Positions 20,601-32,449 of a stretch of DNA of 64,000 nt are shown here, piece by piece (within the stretch, counting starts at the first letter, position 1; every line of letters begins with the position of its first letter). Source of the DNA: Quillaja saponaria (Eukaryota; Streptophyta; Magnoliopsida; Fabales; Quillajaceae); the NCBI GenBank assembly GCA_029379385.1, contig CM055607.1:20797767-20861766 (forward strand), in the 5' to 3' direction. The notes beneath the pieces were generated by a model. It did no database searches and was not told the DNA's origin. It was given only the letters and a program-made list of their open reading frames with translations. The translations under genes were made by a program, and so were the position numbers.

Positions 20601-21305
20601 GCTATGAAGAGTGATAAGAAGTACAAGGTTGATTCACCACACTCTTTGAAAGAGGATTGAAGAGTGATAAGAATCAGGTTTAATTTCGCCACTAAACAAG
20701 AACTTGTTTAGATAAGAACTTGTTTAGATAAGAAATAAGAAAATTGCAATAAGCAATTGTAATAATATTTTAGCAAAAAAATTTTAGCATGACTGCATAC
20801 AATGAGTTTTATAAGCCTTGGAACAACCCTCCGAGCATAGGTAATTACAAAACTAAATTAAATATTTGACTATCTTGGAACAACCCTTCAAGTATAAGTG
20901 ACTCAATTCCAATACTAATAAAGGCTTGCTTTTGAGTATAAAACATATTCCAACTCATAAGTATTAATGAAAGCATAAAACAAAACAAAAGATACTAGGA
21001 AAATAGGAGATTTTTCAAAATTCGTCCTAATTTATGTTCTAGAACAGACTTTACTAAATTAGCCATAACTTCCTCTAGAGACCTCCAAATGGCACACCAT
21101 TTAATGCGTTGGAAACGAGAATCATAGATCTTTCTAAGGGTAAGTCATTCATCACTTAATTCTTTGGTTTGATTTACCAGAACTAATTCTCATCCATGTC
21201 CTCACAAGAGAGAAGGTTGATCAAATTGGGCTTGGGTTCATGCTCACCTACATTGGGCTTCAAGTCTTCAAATTGGGTTGAACTCCCCCTAATGGCCATG
21301 GCAAT
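20601..21305. other. Unassigned AT-rich DNA, probably LTR remnant
   Basis: No coding homology seen. It contains a short tandem repeat (AAGAACTTGTTTAGAT twice, about 20698-20729) and a repeated TTGGAACAACCCT word about 60 bp apart (20816 and 20876). By position it may be LTR or internal noncoding DNA of a minus-strand Ty3 element whose pol end lies at 21306. Confidence 0.3.
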
Positions 21306-21554
21306 CTAGTTTTGAATTTGTTTGGCTTTTGCTCTAGTAAGAGACCCTAAATAAGGCTCCTCTTGATTTTGGACAACCTCATCAATACTATGATGCACAT
21401 CATTTTCCCTGGGTTTTTGAGGATTTGCCCTAAAATCTAGCTCCTTGCTATCTTCCTCATAAGGAGATAAGTCCCTAACATTAAAAGCCGAGGAAACAAA
21501 ATATTCACCAAGCAGTTCATTTTTGTAGGCATTGTCATTCACCTTCTCAATCAC
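21306..21554 (-). pseudogene. Ty3 pol C-terminal tail
   Basis: The minus-strand frame reads EKVNDNAYKNELLGEY, then FNVRDLSPYEEDSKELDF, and ends LTRAKAKQIQN. This is the usual end of plant Ty3 polyproteins after integrase. Only about 80 codons remain. A second, separate piece of the same type is at 22170-22312. Confidence 0.75.
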
Positions 21555-22169
21555 TTTGTGATGTGAACCCTTGGCGATGATTGCCTTAAACGCACACGAG
21601 ATTGAATCAAAATCCCAAGAGAGCTAGAAGTCATATTGTAAGAAGATTGAAACCCTTGAAGAGCAAGCCATCCTAATCTGTGATTGAACGCCACAACCAC
21701 AAAGATGAGATCTTTGATAAGTTCAGAAGATAGTTCATGATAGAACAAGAGAAAGTTGCTGCCTCCTTGAAAACTTTTTATTGAATTCTAATCTCCCTTC
21801 ATTAGTTCACCCGACCTCTATATATATATAAGGGAACAAATAAAACCCTAAAACTAATGGATTCCTAGCCCAAGTAAGGTTAGCAATCCAATTACAAATA
21901 AAAGCCTTATTACAACCTAATTAACACAAAACATAAGATAAAATATATGGGCTTAATTAAAATTCAGCCTAGCCCTTCACGCATTCTCTTGCACTTGTAT
22001 CACATAAACTAGAGTTGATTCTCCTTCCTTCAAGCCTATCTTTCCAATTGTCGCATTGCTTTGCAAATTATTATTCTCAGCCCAGCTAGCTTGAAATAAT
22101 CCTTACATTGCTTCTTTGATTCTTTTGGCTCTAGCTCGTGTTATTGGTATGCAAAGGGTCCTTCATTGT
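21555..22169 (-). mobile_element. LTR-like noncoding DNA with TATA run
   Basis: Between two Ty3 pol ends, with a TATATATATATA stretch near 21815-21828 that on the minus strand precedes a GGTCGGGTG motif, as in an LTR promoter. No ends can be fixed. Confidence 0.3.
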
Positions 22170-22312
22170 TTGTTCTCCATGATTCTCATCATTTCCTCCC
22201 TCCATAAAAAGATTCGACCTCGAATCGTCACTTGCATCAAAAGGGGAAAGATCAGCAACATTGAATGTAGCAGACACATTATACTCACCTGGAAAGCACT
22301 TCTTGGGAGGTA
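22170..22312 (-). pseudogene. Ty3 pol C-terminal tail, second fragment
   Basis: The minus strand reads FPGEYNVSATFNVADLSPFD and an acidic Asn-rich tail. It is the same region as 21306-21554 from another family or copy. No upstream integrase is attached. Confidence 0.7.
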
Positions 22313-23933
22313 ATCCAAGTTTCTAAATTTTTGTCTTTTTCATTTAAATCTATGTTTTTGTTCTTATTGAGACTTTTCTCGTTAAGCTTTGTTTAGGGTT
22401 TTTTTTAGCAAGTATATCATTTTTTACCTCAACTTGGGCATTACTAAGGATGAGAATTAGTGAGCTTTCCGCTTTGCTACATTGACAGAGAGTTTCCCTT
22501 ATCCTTACTCCTTTTATATTTTTTCATTAAGTTTAATGTTAATCTTAAGTTTTGGGGAGGGTTTTATTGGTGTACTTGTTGTTTTTATTCTTTTGCTTGA
22601 GACGTTTTATACTTTTCCAATGATTTTTCCGTATCCAATTGTGAGCACCTGTAACTTTGGCTTTTGGGAAATTAGAGGCATGATTTTATTTTATGTTAAA
22701 TTCTTGTGTTAGTAACATTGTTAGGATGTGATTTCCAAAATTTTTGCACTTGATCTTTCGCTTAGAATGACATACTTATTTAGAGACCGTTTATGTTTAG
22801 AAAATTTAATTTTGGTTAAGAACCCTAGAATTTATTTTATTCTCTCTTGAGGCAAAATCTTAGACAATATTGAGTTAAGGACATGATTTAGGTCATCTTA
22901 GCACCGATTGAGTTTTTCATGCCAACCTTGATATATTGTATCCCTAATTTACCCCGATTGAGCCTAATTTGACATTTTCTTGTTCAACCACATTAATTTT
23001 TCCCCTAGCTTTTTAATTTTTATTTTTTATTTTTGTACCCTTCACTTTTAAGTATGTTGATCTTTCTAGGAAGATTACAGAGTTATATGATGAGGAAAAA
23101 AAAAAATGAAAGGGTGGAGTTAAAAAAAAAAAATTTAATTGTGCTCTATTGTCACCCCTCCTTCATGCTAGAATGAAATATGGTTGAGGGTTTTCCATGG
23201 AATTGTTAAGAAGGGAATTTGTGCTTCAAGTGTCAATGAAGTTTTTCATACCTTGTGCTATTTGTTGTAACATTGAGAGCAATGTCAATTTCATGTTTAA
23301 GGGTACGGCAATTCTTTCAAATTATGATCAAAATTAGTTCAAATTGTGATGAAAAAAAAAGGGAAGGGGCAAAAAAAAAAAAAAAACAGAATTTGTGGGA
23401 GATAAAAGAAAAGTGGAAGCCAAGTATGGGTGTATTACTTGGAATGTGAAGAGAGTTCCAACAAAGGTCCTAGAATGAATAATGTGCTTAGAGTGATTTT
23501 AAGCCTTTTAAATATCCTTATCCTACCATTACCCTAGCCTTTAATTACAAGCTTATAAAGTCCTAATGATCTTTAATTGAGTAATCTATATTAGTGGAGA
23601 GAGAGATGAAAAGCAAACCTATGGGATTTTAATGCTAAGCTTTACTTTTCATAGACTTTATCCATATATTATTGTAGTTCTTTGTAAAAGATCATGCACA
23701 CACACAAGGAAATCCATTCGAAAATGAAACTAGTGCTTGATAATAATCATAAATTTGCATGATTACCTATGATTGTCCATAAGTCAATGTTTTTAAAAGA
23801 ATATATTTGGGGATAATTTGGAAATCAATGATTTAGTGTGATTCATCTCTTGCTTGTCATTTTCATTTGTGTTTCTATATCTATATATATTTTTTGCTTG
23901 AAAAAGACTAGCAAAACTTTAAGTTTAGGGGTG
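22313..23933 (+). other. Noncoding Ty3 3' region upstream of LTR D, ending in a PPT
   Basis: Low-complexity AT-rich DNA with A-runs near 23096 and 23370-23386 and no protein homology. It ends AACTTTAAGTTTAGGGGTG at about 23915-23933, the polypurine-type sequence found before LTRs of this clade. I therefore read the stretch as the long noncoding region between pol and 3' LTR. Short ORFs here have no support. Confidence 0.45.
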
Positions 23934-24780
23934 TGATAACAATTGGAATGTGATAGCAATTGCAAAAGGACTTATTTTACATCATTTTACTCATTATTTT
24001 AGCTTTGTTGTAGAGTTTTAGTTGGTTTTTATTTGTTTTTAGTCAATTCCTTGTTGAGTCTTCATTGTATTAGGATGATGAATCCTAGTTGATTTGGGTT
24101 AGTGTTAGGTGTTTTATATGTGTTCTAATTTATATTAACTTAGTCTTTGTGTTTTGAAGGTCAAACTGAAGGCTAAATCACTCAAAACGAGCAAGACAGG
24201 AGTGCTGCCGAGGATCGAGTTGGCGCCACGGCACCAAAGTCAACCCAGGTGAGCACTGTGACCCCAGGACTTTAGCGCCATGGCGCCAAGCCCACTACTA
24301 AGATGCCCTGTTTCGTCAATTTTTTGGCCGCAGTGCTAGGGCGATTCCTAATTTTAATTGAATGTTTAGGGAAATTGCAATTCCTTGCCTTTATCTATTG
24401 AATTCTCTACTTTAATTTGTCATTAGTTAGATTTAGTTTAAATTAGGTTTTTCAACTATAATTCATTTGTATGAATAAAATTAGGATTGTGTTAATTTTA
24501 ATACTTAGCTAGATATTAATGACAATTCCTTGTAGGGTCGACACTCTACTTAATCACTATATTACTTGCAATGAAAAGTGTGCTTGCATTATGAAATTCA
24601 TGTTTGTGATAAGTCTATGAAATAGCCTTACTTACAACATGTCCTCTTTATTTATATTATTTGCTATGTTATTGAGCTTTAGTTTGAATGTTACTTAGTT
24701 AAGTCATTTATATAAAAGTGTTGAATCCTAGTTGAGTATGCTTAGTTGATTAGATACCAATTAGATTGATGTGGTAACCT
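23934..24780 (+). mobile_element. LTR D
   Basis: Starts TGATAACAATTGG straight after the polypurine tract. It includes a GC-rich island with GCGCCATGGCGCC near 24270, also seen in degenerate form at 46440-46570. CTTGTAGGGTCGACACTC near 24529 resembles the part of LTR B before its end. The right end is not resolved; a LINE ORF1 region begins at about 24790. Confidence 0.5.
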
Positions 24781-24789
24781 AAACAAACT

Positions 24790-25610
24790 TGGAAAAAGGG
24801 GGTTTGAATTCACTCTGTATTGAGTGAATTTGGTTCGTATGTAGGATAGGATTCCCTTTTTTGGCTCTGCTAGGATTTCCTTTCGATGGCTTTCTCAAGT
24901 GCTTTTCCATGGAACTCTGCCTACCATGGGGGATCCCAGGCCACCAAAAATGGTGCTTTCCTCTGTGCTGTTCTCCAAGACCTCCCTCCAAACCAAGCTC
25001 AAGAACTCCTAAGCTTCTGATCCTTTTTGCCATAAAACTAGCCTTAAGCTGTAGTGTCCTTTTCGAACTCAAACTTTGCCCCTACTGCAAATCCTTGCCC
25101 ACAACCAGTAGTAATTCAAGTTTCGTCCTAAGCAATCCATGCTCACAACCAACCAATTGCAGCGATTCTTCATCACAAGCAAGCAGACACCCGTGCTAAG
25201 AGTCCTAGTTGCACTCTAACTCTTCCTTCACAAGGTAGCTCACTGCCACCATCTTAAAATCCTACCACACCCTCCTCATTTCAGCCCAAAAAGCAACAAC
25301 ATCAAACAATCATCCTCAACTTTTCACAAAGAAATCTTTTGCATCGGTTGTCTCCCACGGGGCCAAGATCAATTCCCATGATGCCATCAAAAGAAATCTC
25401 GTCATATTGTGGAGTTCCAGCCGTTTATGCTCTCAAGAAATTGAGTCTTTAGTAGCAAATAAGTTTGGAAATTTCTCACGTGGACAGCCTCTTGTGGTGG
25501 AAATTCGTAAAGTTTTCGCACCCACTGGTCTTTCTGTTGCAATGTCAAAAGCTAAACTACAAGAAACCTTCAAAGAATGAACATGGTCTTAATGGTACCA
25601 CGGTCTAAGT
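24790..25610 (+). pseudogene. LINE 5' region and ORF1 N-terminus
   Basis: A frame near 24940 reads GAFLCAVLQDLPPNQAQEL, similar to GYLLHDILQTLPPSKVQDL near 35960. Further on, KKSFASVVSHGAK (about 25330) and FSRGQPLVVEIRKVFAPTGL (about 25470-25530) match the start of plant LINE ORF1, including a counterpart at about 31400-31500 on the minus strand. Stops are frequent. It is cut at about 25610 by chromovirus gag. Confidence 0.55.
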
Positions 25611-25619
25611 GCCTTCTTT

Positions 25620-26510
25620 TATTCTTATATACTTTGTTTGTTGTCTGACTGTGATGTTTAGGAGGACGATGGAGAAGAGGACAACTTTGATGAAGAAGAG
25701 GAGGAGAGTCCATGTCCAAGGAGGCAACAATGGAGGACTAGAAATAACTTGAAATTGAAGTTTCATCCATTCAAAGGAACCAGCTCACCCGTAGAATATT
25801 TGGAGTGGGGGGTTGAGAAAGTTTTCGAATGCCAAGACTATTAAGGGGTTAGAAAATGTCAATTAGATGTCCTTGAATTTACGAATTTTGCCAATTTATG
25901 GTGGGAGAATTTGAAAGCCCAACGTAGGAAGGATGGGGTAGGAGACATTAGAAACTGGAGGCTTATGAAAATATTCATGCATAAGCGTTTTGTTCCTGAA
26001 TATTGTAAGCAAGAACTGTATATTAGGATGCAAGGCCTAAGGCAATGGGGAATGTGTGTTGAACATTATGTAAAGGAGTTTGAAGTGCTAATGATGAGAT
26101 GTGAGTTACAAGAAATGCAAGAACAAACCATTGCTAGGTTTTTGGGGTGACTGAATAGAGAAGTTGCAGATTTCATTGAGTTACAACCTTATGTGTTTTT
26201 GGAGGATGTCATTAAACTTGCCATTAAGGTGGAAAGGCATTGCAAAAGACGTGCATCAAGCAGGGAACCACTTGGCATAATACCACCTCCACATCCCTAT
26301 GGATGGCTTCCAAAAGGAATGAACGAGGAAGAACTTAGGGGATTCAAGTAAACCACAAGTAGATTCAACCAAAAGCAAAAAGCAGGTTGGTGTTCCTAAC
26401 CCACCACCTAGAAAGAGCCGAGATATCAAGTGTTTCAAATGACTGTGCCACAGGCATATTGCTTCCAAATGTCATAATAAAAGAGTGATGGTAATTCAAG
26501 AGAATCAAGG
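25620..26510 (+). pseudogene. Ty3 chromovirus gag
   Basis: An acidic Glu/Asp-rich N-terminus (about 25660-25715) leads into the capsid domain: LKLKFHPFKGTSSPVEYLEW, FVPEYCKQELYIRMQGLRQ, and an open block 25911-26150. A degenerate CCHC knuckle (IKCFK ... HIASKCHNKR) is at about 26428-26485. Stops lie near 25842, 26148 and 26349. Gag forms the particle that packages element RNA. Confidence 0.8.
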
Positions 26511-26860
26511 GTAAATTCAATGTGAGGATGAGGCAGCCATAGAAGAAGTGGTAGATGGGTGTGAAGAAGAGGGGTTGTGGAATATGCTGATGAAGGAGAG
26601 GTGTTTGTAATTTGACGAGTTTTGAATTCCTAAGAAAAGGTGGATAATGAGCAGCGGGAAAGGCAGTGACAGTCTCATACCAAGCCCTATTGCCATTCTA
26701 CATTGGCAAAACCTACTTAGATGAGCTTCAATGTGATGTGGCGCCCATGGATGCTGGACACTTGCTTCTTGGAAGGCCTTGGCAATTTGATAGAAAGGCA
26801 TTGCACGATGGGTTCAAAAAATCTATTCCTTCTTTTTTTCTTTTGTAACTCAAACTTATC
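26511..26860 (+). pseudogene. Ty3 chromovirus protease-region fragment
   Basis: The frame 26666-26848 reads DVAPMDAGHLLLGRPWQFDR, the conserved C-terminal protease region of chromoviruses. The upstream active-site region is not clearly readable. It is cut right after, at about 26868, by a minus-strand LINE 3' end. Confidence 0.7.
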
Positions 26861-26867
26861 TAGGACC

Positions 26868-27425
26868 TAGGAAAGTGCTTAAAGTTTTATTAATTTCAAA
26901 AGAAAGGCCAAAGTATAGTCTTAGCCAATACATGACATCCTAGGCAAATTTAAAGAAAAACAATAAACATGGGGATACTATCCCATTACATTAAATCACT
27001 CAAAGAAAACTTGAAGAAAGCTAAAAACATGGGATACTATCCAACCCATTACAAAGATAAAGACAGAAAACTAAATTGCAAGAAACCTTCAAAAAACTGA
27101 AAATAACCTCAATGATACCACTGCCTACATGCTTGCTTTTAATCTCATAGACCCTGTTTATTGTTTATCCAAAGCAATTAGCCCCTGAACTTGTGGAGGG
27201 AGGTTGTCAATAGAATTCCATGAGCACCTCATTTGTACATCACACGCATGGTTAGCTATAAAACCAACAGCTACATTTACTTCCAAAAACAGTGATGAAT
27301 CTGTACATTTAAGGTCTGTAGAAGCCTTTGTAATTCCAGAAACCTTCTGTAAATAGTCCACAAAGGGTTCTTCATTTGATTGACACAGTGAACTATTGCC
27401 ATTGAATACAATTAACAACCACATT
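26868..27425 (-). mobile_element. LINE 3' end: UTR plus possible RNase H tail
   Basis: Read leftward, the minus strand has a LINE 3' UTR like that at 36165-36300 (TAATGGG ... GATAGTATCCC; ends CCTAGGTCCTAGATAAG at about 26868). Upstream, a frame 27424-27158 ends NLPPQVQGLIALDKQ, which resembles the tail of plant LINE RNase H domains, but this part is weak. Confidence 0.5.
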
Positions 27426-27479
27426 CATATACCCTTTAACTTCACAAGCATATTTACCATCGGGATCCATAACCACATG

Positions 27480-28310
27480 GATTGCGATAAAAAATTTATT
27501 TTTAGTGAATTATTTCCAGGCTTCACGAGCCACCAACATTAGAAAACAAATTTGTGGAATCAGGTAATACAATGGAAAATCATTGTATGAGTATTGGGAG
27601 CATTTAAGAAGATATAAGCAAGCTGCCCACATCATCAAATTAGTGATCAGCTATTGATCCAATACTTCTATGAAGGACTCCTCTCAATAGAGAGGAGCAT
27701 GCTTGATGTGACAAGTGGAGAAGCATTAATGGACAAGAAAGGCTATAGTTCCACATCTTCTTTGGAACTACAAATTACTAATCTAACCTCTCTTGTGTGT
27801 CAAAAGGCTATAGGGAACTTGCAACAAGCCAACGCACATGAAATTTGTTGGGTTGTGGGACACCCAACTGACATGTGCACACTTCAAGAGGAACCTGCGG
27901 ACCATGTCAATGTCATGGGTTGATTTCCAAGGCAGCCACAACGCAAATATGATCCATACTCCAATACCTACAATCTGGGTTAGAGAGATCACTCAAACCT
28001 TAGCTATGTTTCATCCTGCAATTCGTAATGTATCTCCTAATTAACAACTGGGATTTCATCAAGTTCAACCACCATTCCAAGCTAGACACTTGCTGTTCCA
28101 AACCAAGGTCTGTCTTTGGAGGATATTGTTATGTCCCTTGCCACTAACACTAAGCAATTTCAACAGGAAACAAGGGCAAGCATTCAAAATTTGGATAATC
28201 AAATTGGCCAGCTAGCTACCACCATAGGAAAATTGGAGGCACAAGCATTGGGTAAATTACCTTCCCAAACAGTAGTTAACCCAAGGGAAAATGTAAGTGC
28301 AATAACCCTT
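27480..28310 (+). pseudogene. Athila-like gag of a pol-less element
   Basis: Readable gag words in order are: NYFQASRATNIRKQICG (about 27507-27557), LLIQYFYEGLLSIERSM (about 27649), a knuckle remnant VGHPTDMC (about 27853), RQPQRKYDPYSNTYN (about 27930), and IQNLDNQIGQLATTIGKLE (about 28180). Stops near 27640, 27921 and 28041. No LTR or primer site is attached on the left; a LINE end abuts. Confidence 0.75.
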
Positions 28311-29215
28311 TGAAGTCGTAAAAAACTAGAGGAACCACATAGGGTAAAACCTATGGTAGCAATGGAGGAGGAAGTTGAGAAGGAAGCCATACCCAACAAG
28401 GAAGTGGCACCATCTTCTAAGGTAACCACTCAATCTAGCATTCCCTTTACCTCCTTTTCCTAGCAGGCTCTCTAAACCAAAGAAGGAGGAGAAAGATAAG
28501 GAGATCTCGCAAAGTAGAGGGCAATTAAGCAAGGACCTTGCTATGCCAAAATTCTCAAAGAATTGTGTACTCCCAAGCGCAAGTTGAAGGGTGATGAGAA
28601 GGTAAGTGTGGGGGGAGAATGTTTCAGCAATTTTTCAAAGAAAATTTCCCCTAAAATGCAAGGATCCAGGTATATTTACTACCCACGAACAATAGGAACC
28701 ACTAGATTTGAACAAGCTATGATAGATTTAGGAACATCAATTATTGTCATGCCATGATCTATTTATGTATTTTTAAATCTTGGTCCTTTAAATAAAACTG
28801 GAGTTATTATTCAACTTGCTGACAGATCTCTTTTTTTTTTTTTTTCTTCTCCACTCGGACCAATCAAGCATAGCCATTTCTGTACATTCAATGTACGTTA
28901 TGGATAGAGGATGGTTTATCCTAAGGGAGTCTTGGAAGATATTCTTGTTCAAGTTAAATGAATTGGTATTTCTTGCTGATTTTTTATATTTTGAATGATA
29001 AATCTCCAAATGTAACACCTCTTTTGTTAGGAAGACCATTTTTGAACACTTCTAAGACTAAGATTGATATTCGTGAAGGCACACTTACCATGGGGTTTGA
29101 TGGTGAAATCAATTGATTCAATATTTTTGAAGCCATGAGGTATCCTAGTGATGTGCATTCTGTTTTTTCTATTGCTGTGATTAATTCCTTTGTGTAGGAG
29201 GTGGAATTGGATGAT
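28311..29215 (+). pseudogene. Athila-like protease region of a pol-less element
   Basis: Basic linker (about 28320-28560), then the protease loop FEQAMIDLGTSI at about 28709-28745, then the C-terminal protease with GRPFLNTSKTKIDI (about 29031; frame-shifted). A short insertion with a run of 15-16 T and TCCACTCGGACC interrupts it near 28829-28910. Homology ends at about 29215 and jumps directly to the 3' noncoding region, so RT, RNase H and integrase are missing. Confidence 0.7.
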
Positions 29216-29429
29216 GTAGCATGAGTTATTAAGGGAGTTTTGAGTCAGGCTGACAACGTTAAACAAATGTGTTGCTTAGAAGGCAATCCAACGGTGACAA
29301 ACTTGCCATAACATCATATTTACATCTCTTTCCCTTTCTTTTTAATTTTACTCATGTTGTTTTTTGTTATTTCTATTTGCATATTAGTCTTACATTGGTG
29401 ACAATGTAAGAATTAACTGTTAGGAGTGT
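29216..29429 (+). other. 3' noncoding region and weak PPT of the pol-less element
   Basis: The stretch with GTTAAACAAATG near 29248 and TTGGTGACAATGTAAG near 29395 parallels 17220-17410 of the complete element, where TGGACAATGTAG precedes the polypurine tract. Here the tract itself is poor, and an oppositely oriented LTR B follows. Confidence 0.5.
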
Positions 29430-30240
29430 TTTGATATCAATTATTCAAGACTCAAACGTTTAACCCAGCTTTTGTAGATAGGGTAAATAGAGGTCGATCA
29501 CACGAAGTGTTGAATTTAACCAATTTGCACAAAATATAAATTCTAATGACAATAAAATAAAAGGGGCTTTGTGTTTTGAGTTTTGAATTTAGACTAAAAG
29601 TAAAAATCAAATAGATAAATAATTAATGGGGAAAGCTTCAGATAAAAAGAGATATCCACCGTGGGGATTTGACATTGATCATTTGATCACAATTATTCAA
29701 TCATTCATTCAAATATTCAGCCTAGAATATCAACAAGCTGTAATATTCTGAATCTTTCCTTGGTTCATCATTAACCAAAACAATCTCTTCAATCAATCTC
29801 TTGCTATTAAACAACTTTAAGAATTAGAAAGATAGCTGAAGCTAAGCAACAAACACACAGGCTCAGTTTATTTAAAACTTAGACCATGTTAATCATAGCA
29901 ATTATAAACTACTATTCGCTACCTATGTTAGAATCATCAAGCATTTACGGACTTTATTCTCCTAAACTAGCAATAGATAAGATAGACTAATCAATTAGTT
30001 GCCCACCTACGTCTTGTATTGGCATTCTTAATCCCTCTAGCATTCCAATAAAGTACATTAATCATTGCTGAAATGAGGGGGACAAAGAACTACAGGACTA
30101 GGGGGATTACCAAAAGAGGCTCTCATGCATTCAAAATTGGCTGGCTATAAGTGAACTAAGAGAAGCACAATCCCCGGTAAAACTTAAAGCTTGCTTTAAT
30201 CTATCTTGAGAGCTGTTCTTGGAAATCATGGGTGAAAGAT
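29430..30240 (-). mobile_element. LTR B-like fragment, minus orientation
   Basis: Reverse complement resembles the second half of LTR B (about 19680-20310), including the GATCGACCTCTATTTACCC stretch near 29481 and the region around 29640-29990. The terminal CA end and primer site are not visible. It is truncated on the right at about 30240 by LINE ORF1. Confidence 0.6.
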
Positions 30241-30249
30241 TTAGAGTAT

Positions 30250-31510
30250 GAACAACCCTTTCCACATCCTCTTTAGAATTGATAGGAACATTCCCCTTGA
30301 AAAGGAGTTACTTGAGACACACCATCGTGAATTCTTTCCTCCCTTTCTTGCAAATCATGAACATCTTGTTGATCCTTTTTACCACTGCCCATTGCAATTC
30401 TTGGACGAATTCTTGATGGCTTTAGAAACGTGAACATCAATGAGACAACCCATGCTGCTCATGTTACTAGCTTGACATTTTTGGCAAGAATTTTGCTGAT
30501 CTTGATCCTTGGTTAGACAAATATCAAAGTGACCTTGTTCCACTCTACTCACACCATCCATAATCTGCACTCAATCACCTTGTTGAACCTCACCAGCTCT
30601 AAACCCTCCACATGTTCAACCCCTTTGTTTACCTCCACATCAGCCCCCTTTAAGTGTTCAACCTTCGATGAATCACCCTTGAGAAGAATTACCGGCTATC
30701 TATTCAAAGGGGCCAACCCCTTGGAGACTTTTGAAGTTTTGCTTTCATCTTCTTGAATTACAACCTTCATCTTACCTTTTTGTTTCCAACCTTCTTTAAG
30801 GACTATTGGGCCTTTGTTCAAAACAAGTTCTTTCTTGCATCTTGAATTCTTGAATCATGAGTTGTTTTAGTAAGAACATGTTCTTGACTCTTGACAGACA
30901 TGCCTTCACTTGATTCTTGCTTTTCTTGGAAAACTTTACATCCTTCTACACCATGTCCAAGCCAAAAGCAATAATTGTAGTATTTAGGGATGTTCTCATA
31001 CACAATTTCTTGAAAAATAACCTTTTTTTATCACCACATCCAATAAAAACTTTATTAACAATGGGCTTCAATAAATCAAGTTCCACAAAAATCCGAGCCA
31101 TGCTTGGCCTCGTTCTTGAAGTCGAGGCTCCATCTAGTTTAAGAGGTTTACCTACCATGTTTGCAATAATAACACAAACTTTCTTTAGAGCAAAAATGAA
31201 TGGGCAAATTAGGCAAAGTTAATCCATACTGGGACTAGTGACGATTCTTGATCTGTTCTAAAATTGAGCATCCATTTGAAAACTCAACCAAAATCGTTGA
31301 ATATACCATTGATTGGCTCTACACTACAGCCTTTGGTAATCTTCTTCATTGAAAACCTCAATTAAGATTTTTTTTTCAAGTTAAGCAAGACTATTGAAAC
31401 CAAGGCTGTAAGTCCAATGGCAGCAAAGGCCTTTCTAATTTTGACCATTGAGGGCCTTCCATGGGAAAACATACCAATTAAGGTATATTTGAATGGAGCT
31501 GCTAAAACAT
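30250..31510 (-). pseudogene. LINE ORF1 (DUF4283 plus CCHC knuckle), longest copy
   Basis: Read from 31510 leftward: a DUF4283 start with IGMFSHGRPSMVKIRKAFAA (about 31500-31430), then MVGKPLKLDGASTSRTRPSM (31158 onward), then a CCHC_4-type knuckle in IPKYYNYCFWLGHGVEGCKV near 30990-30930. A long, low-complexity Lys/Glu/Ser-rich C-terminus follows, down to about 30250. Stops and shifts split it into short frames. ORF1 binds LINE RNA. The first Cys of the knuckle is replaced by Tyr. Confidence 0.8.
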
Positions 31511-31529
31511 CAATTTCCTGGGTTGTGAA

Positions 31530-31865
31530 GTAATCTGTGCCTAATCCTTCATTTTGTGCCTAATCCTTTTCAAATATTCATCTTGATCTTGACCTTCTTT
31601 CAATCTTTGTTTCCAATCAGATTGCATCCTAAATCCTCTAAGTGCCATACATTTCGTTTTTACTTCAAGCAAGTCATAGGCATCTCTAAAATCTTCCAAC
31701 AATTTGTATTTTTGGATCATTAGCCTAGAAACATGCCTTGACTTTCTACTTAAGGCATCTGTCACCACATTTGCCTTAACAGGATGATATTTTAATTCAC
31801 ACCACATTTGCCTTAACAGGATGATATTTTAATTCACACCACATTTGCCTGATGCTTCCAAACTT
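31530..31865 (-). pseudogene. Ty3 chromovirus pol fragment, RNase H end
   Basis: The minus strand from 31807 reads YHPVKANVVTDALSRKSRHV and continues in frame to 31541 (88 codons), the linker between RNase H and integrase. It is related to 6871-7206. The coding start is duplicated by the tandem repeat at 31764-31850. Confidence 0.75.
31764..31850. repeat. 37-bp tandem repeat, 2.3 copies
   Basis: Unit ACCACATTTGCCTTAACAGG... occurs at 31764-31800 and 31801-31837, with 13 more bases of a third copy. The copies are identical, so the duplication is recent. It disrupts the chromovirus frame. Confidence 0.95.
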
Positions 31866-32449
31866 GATGTGCTACCCTCCAAACTCTGCAAGATTATGTG
31901 CCTTACTTCATCCACTCAACACCAAGCTCAAGGGTCAGCAAAGGTTCCCTAGGATATCGAAAAGAGGAAGAAAAGAGAGGATGGTGATGGAGAAAAGAAG
32001 TTCCACCCAAAGGATAAAGTTGAAGTAAACACAATTGATATCAAAGAGGGGAACGCTGATGGACAAATGAAAACACGTTAACATACAGATAGTGGTGACA
32101 GAAGATAATGACTTTCCGAGGCAAGAGAAAATAAGATTTGGAGAAGTAGTTGAAGCCCCTCTAAAGTTGGTTGCAATTCCTAAGGTATTGAAGAATGTCA
32201 CAGGAGCTTCTCAAGAGAGACTTCACCTTTGAGCCATAGAGGAATCGAAAGCAATGGGAGTCCAGGCCCGGGATTCACCTTCCTCTTATCCCTACACCAT
32301 CAACACCTTAAATCAGTTTCAACATATTGTCAATTCTGTGTTTATTTTATCTTCTCAGCATACATAACGGTTGATTGACAATAGTTTTAAGTTTTGTAAT
32401 GGTTCTATCTAATGAATGAACAGTAAAATGAGTTATTTCAATAAAAAAA
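31866..32449. other. Unassigned DNA with a possible 3' end
   Basis: No clear protein homology on either strand. On the plus strand the segment 32335-32450 looks like a transcript 3' end (TTATTTCAATAAAAAAAAAA at 32430-32449). This could be the tail of a retrocopied transcript or of a LINE. A Lys/Glu-rich frame near 31950-32190 has no recognisable domain. Confidence 0.3.

Noticed and set aside
22482..22712. Hydrophobic ORF that could look like a membrane protein
   Set aside because: T-rich DNA gives Phe/Leu-rich translations by chance; it lies in the noncoding Ty3 3' region.
24779..25072. Minus-strand 97-codon ORF with Gly/Lys-rich product
   Set aside because: Antisense shadow of the LINE ORF1 5' region; the plus strand carries the recognisable words.
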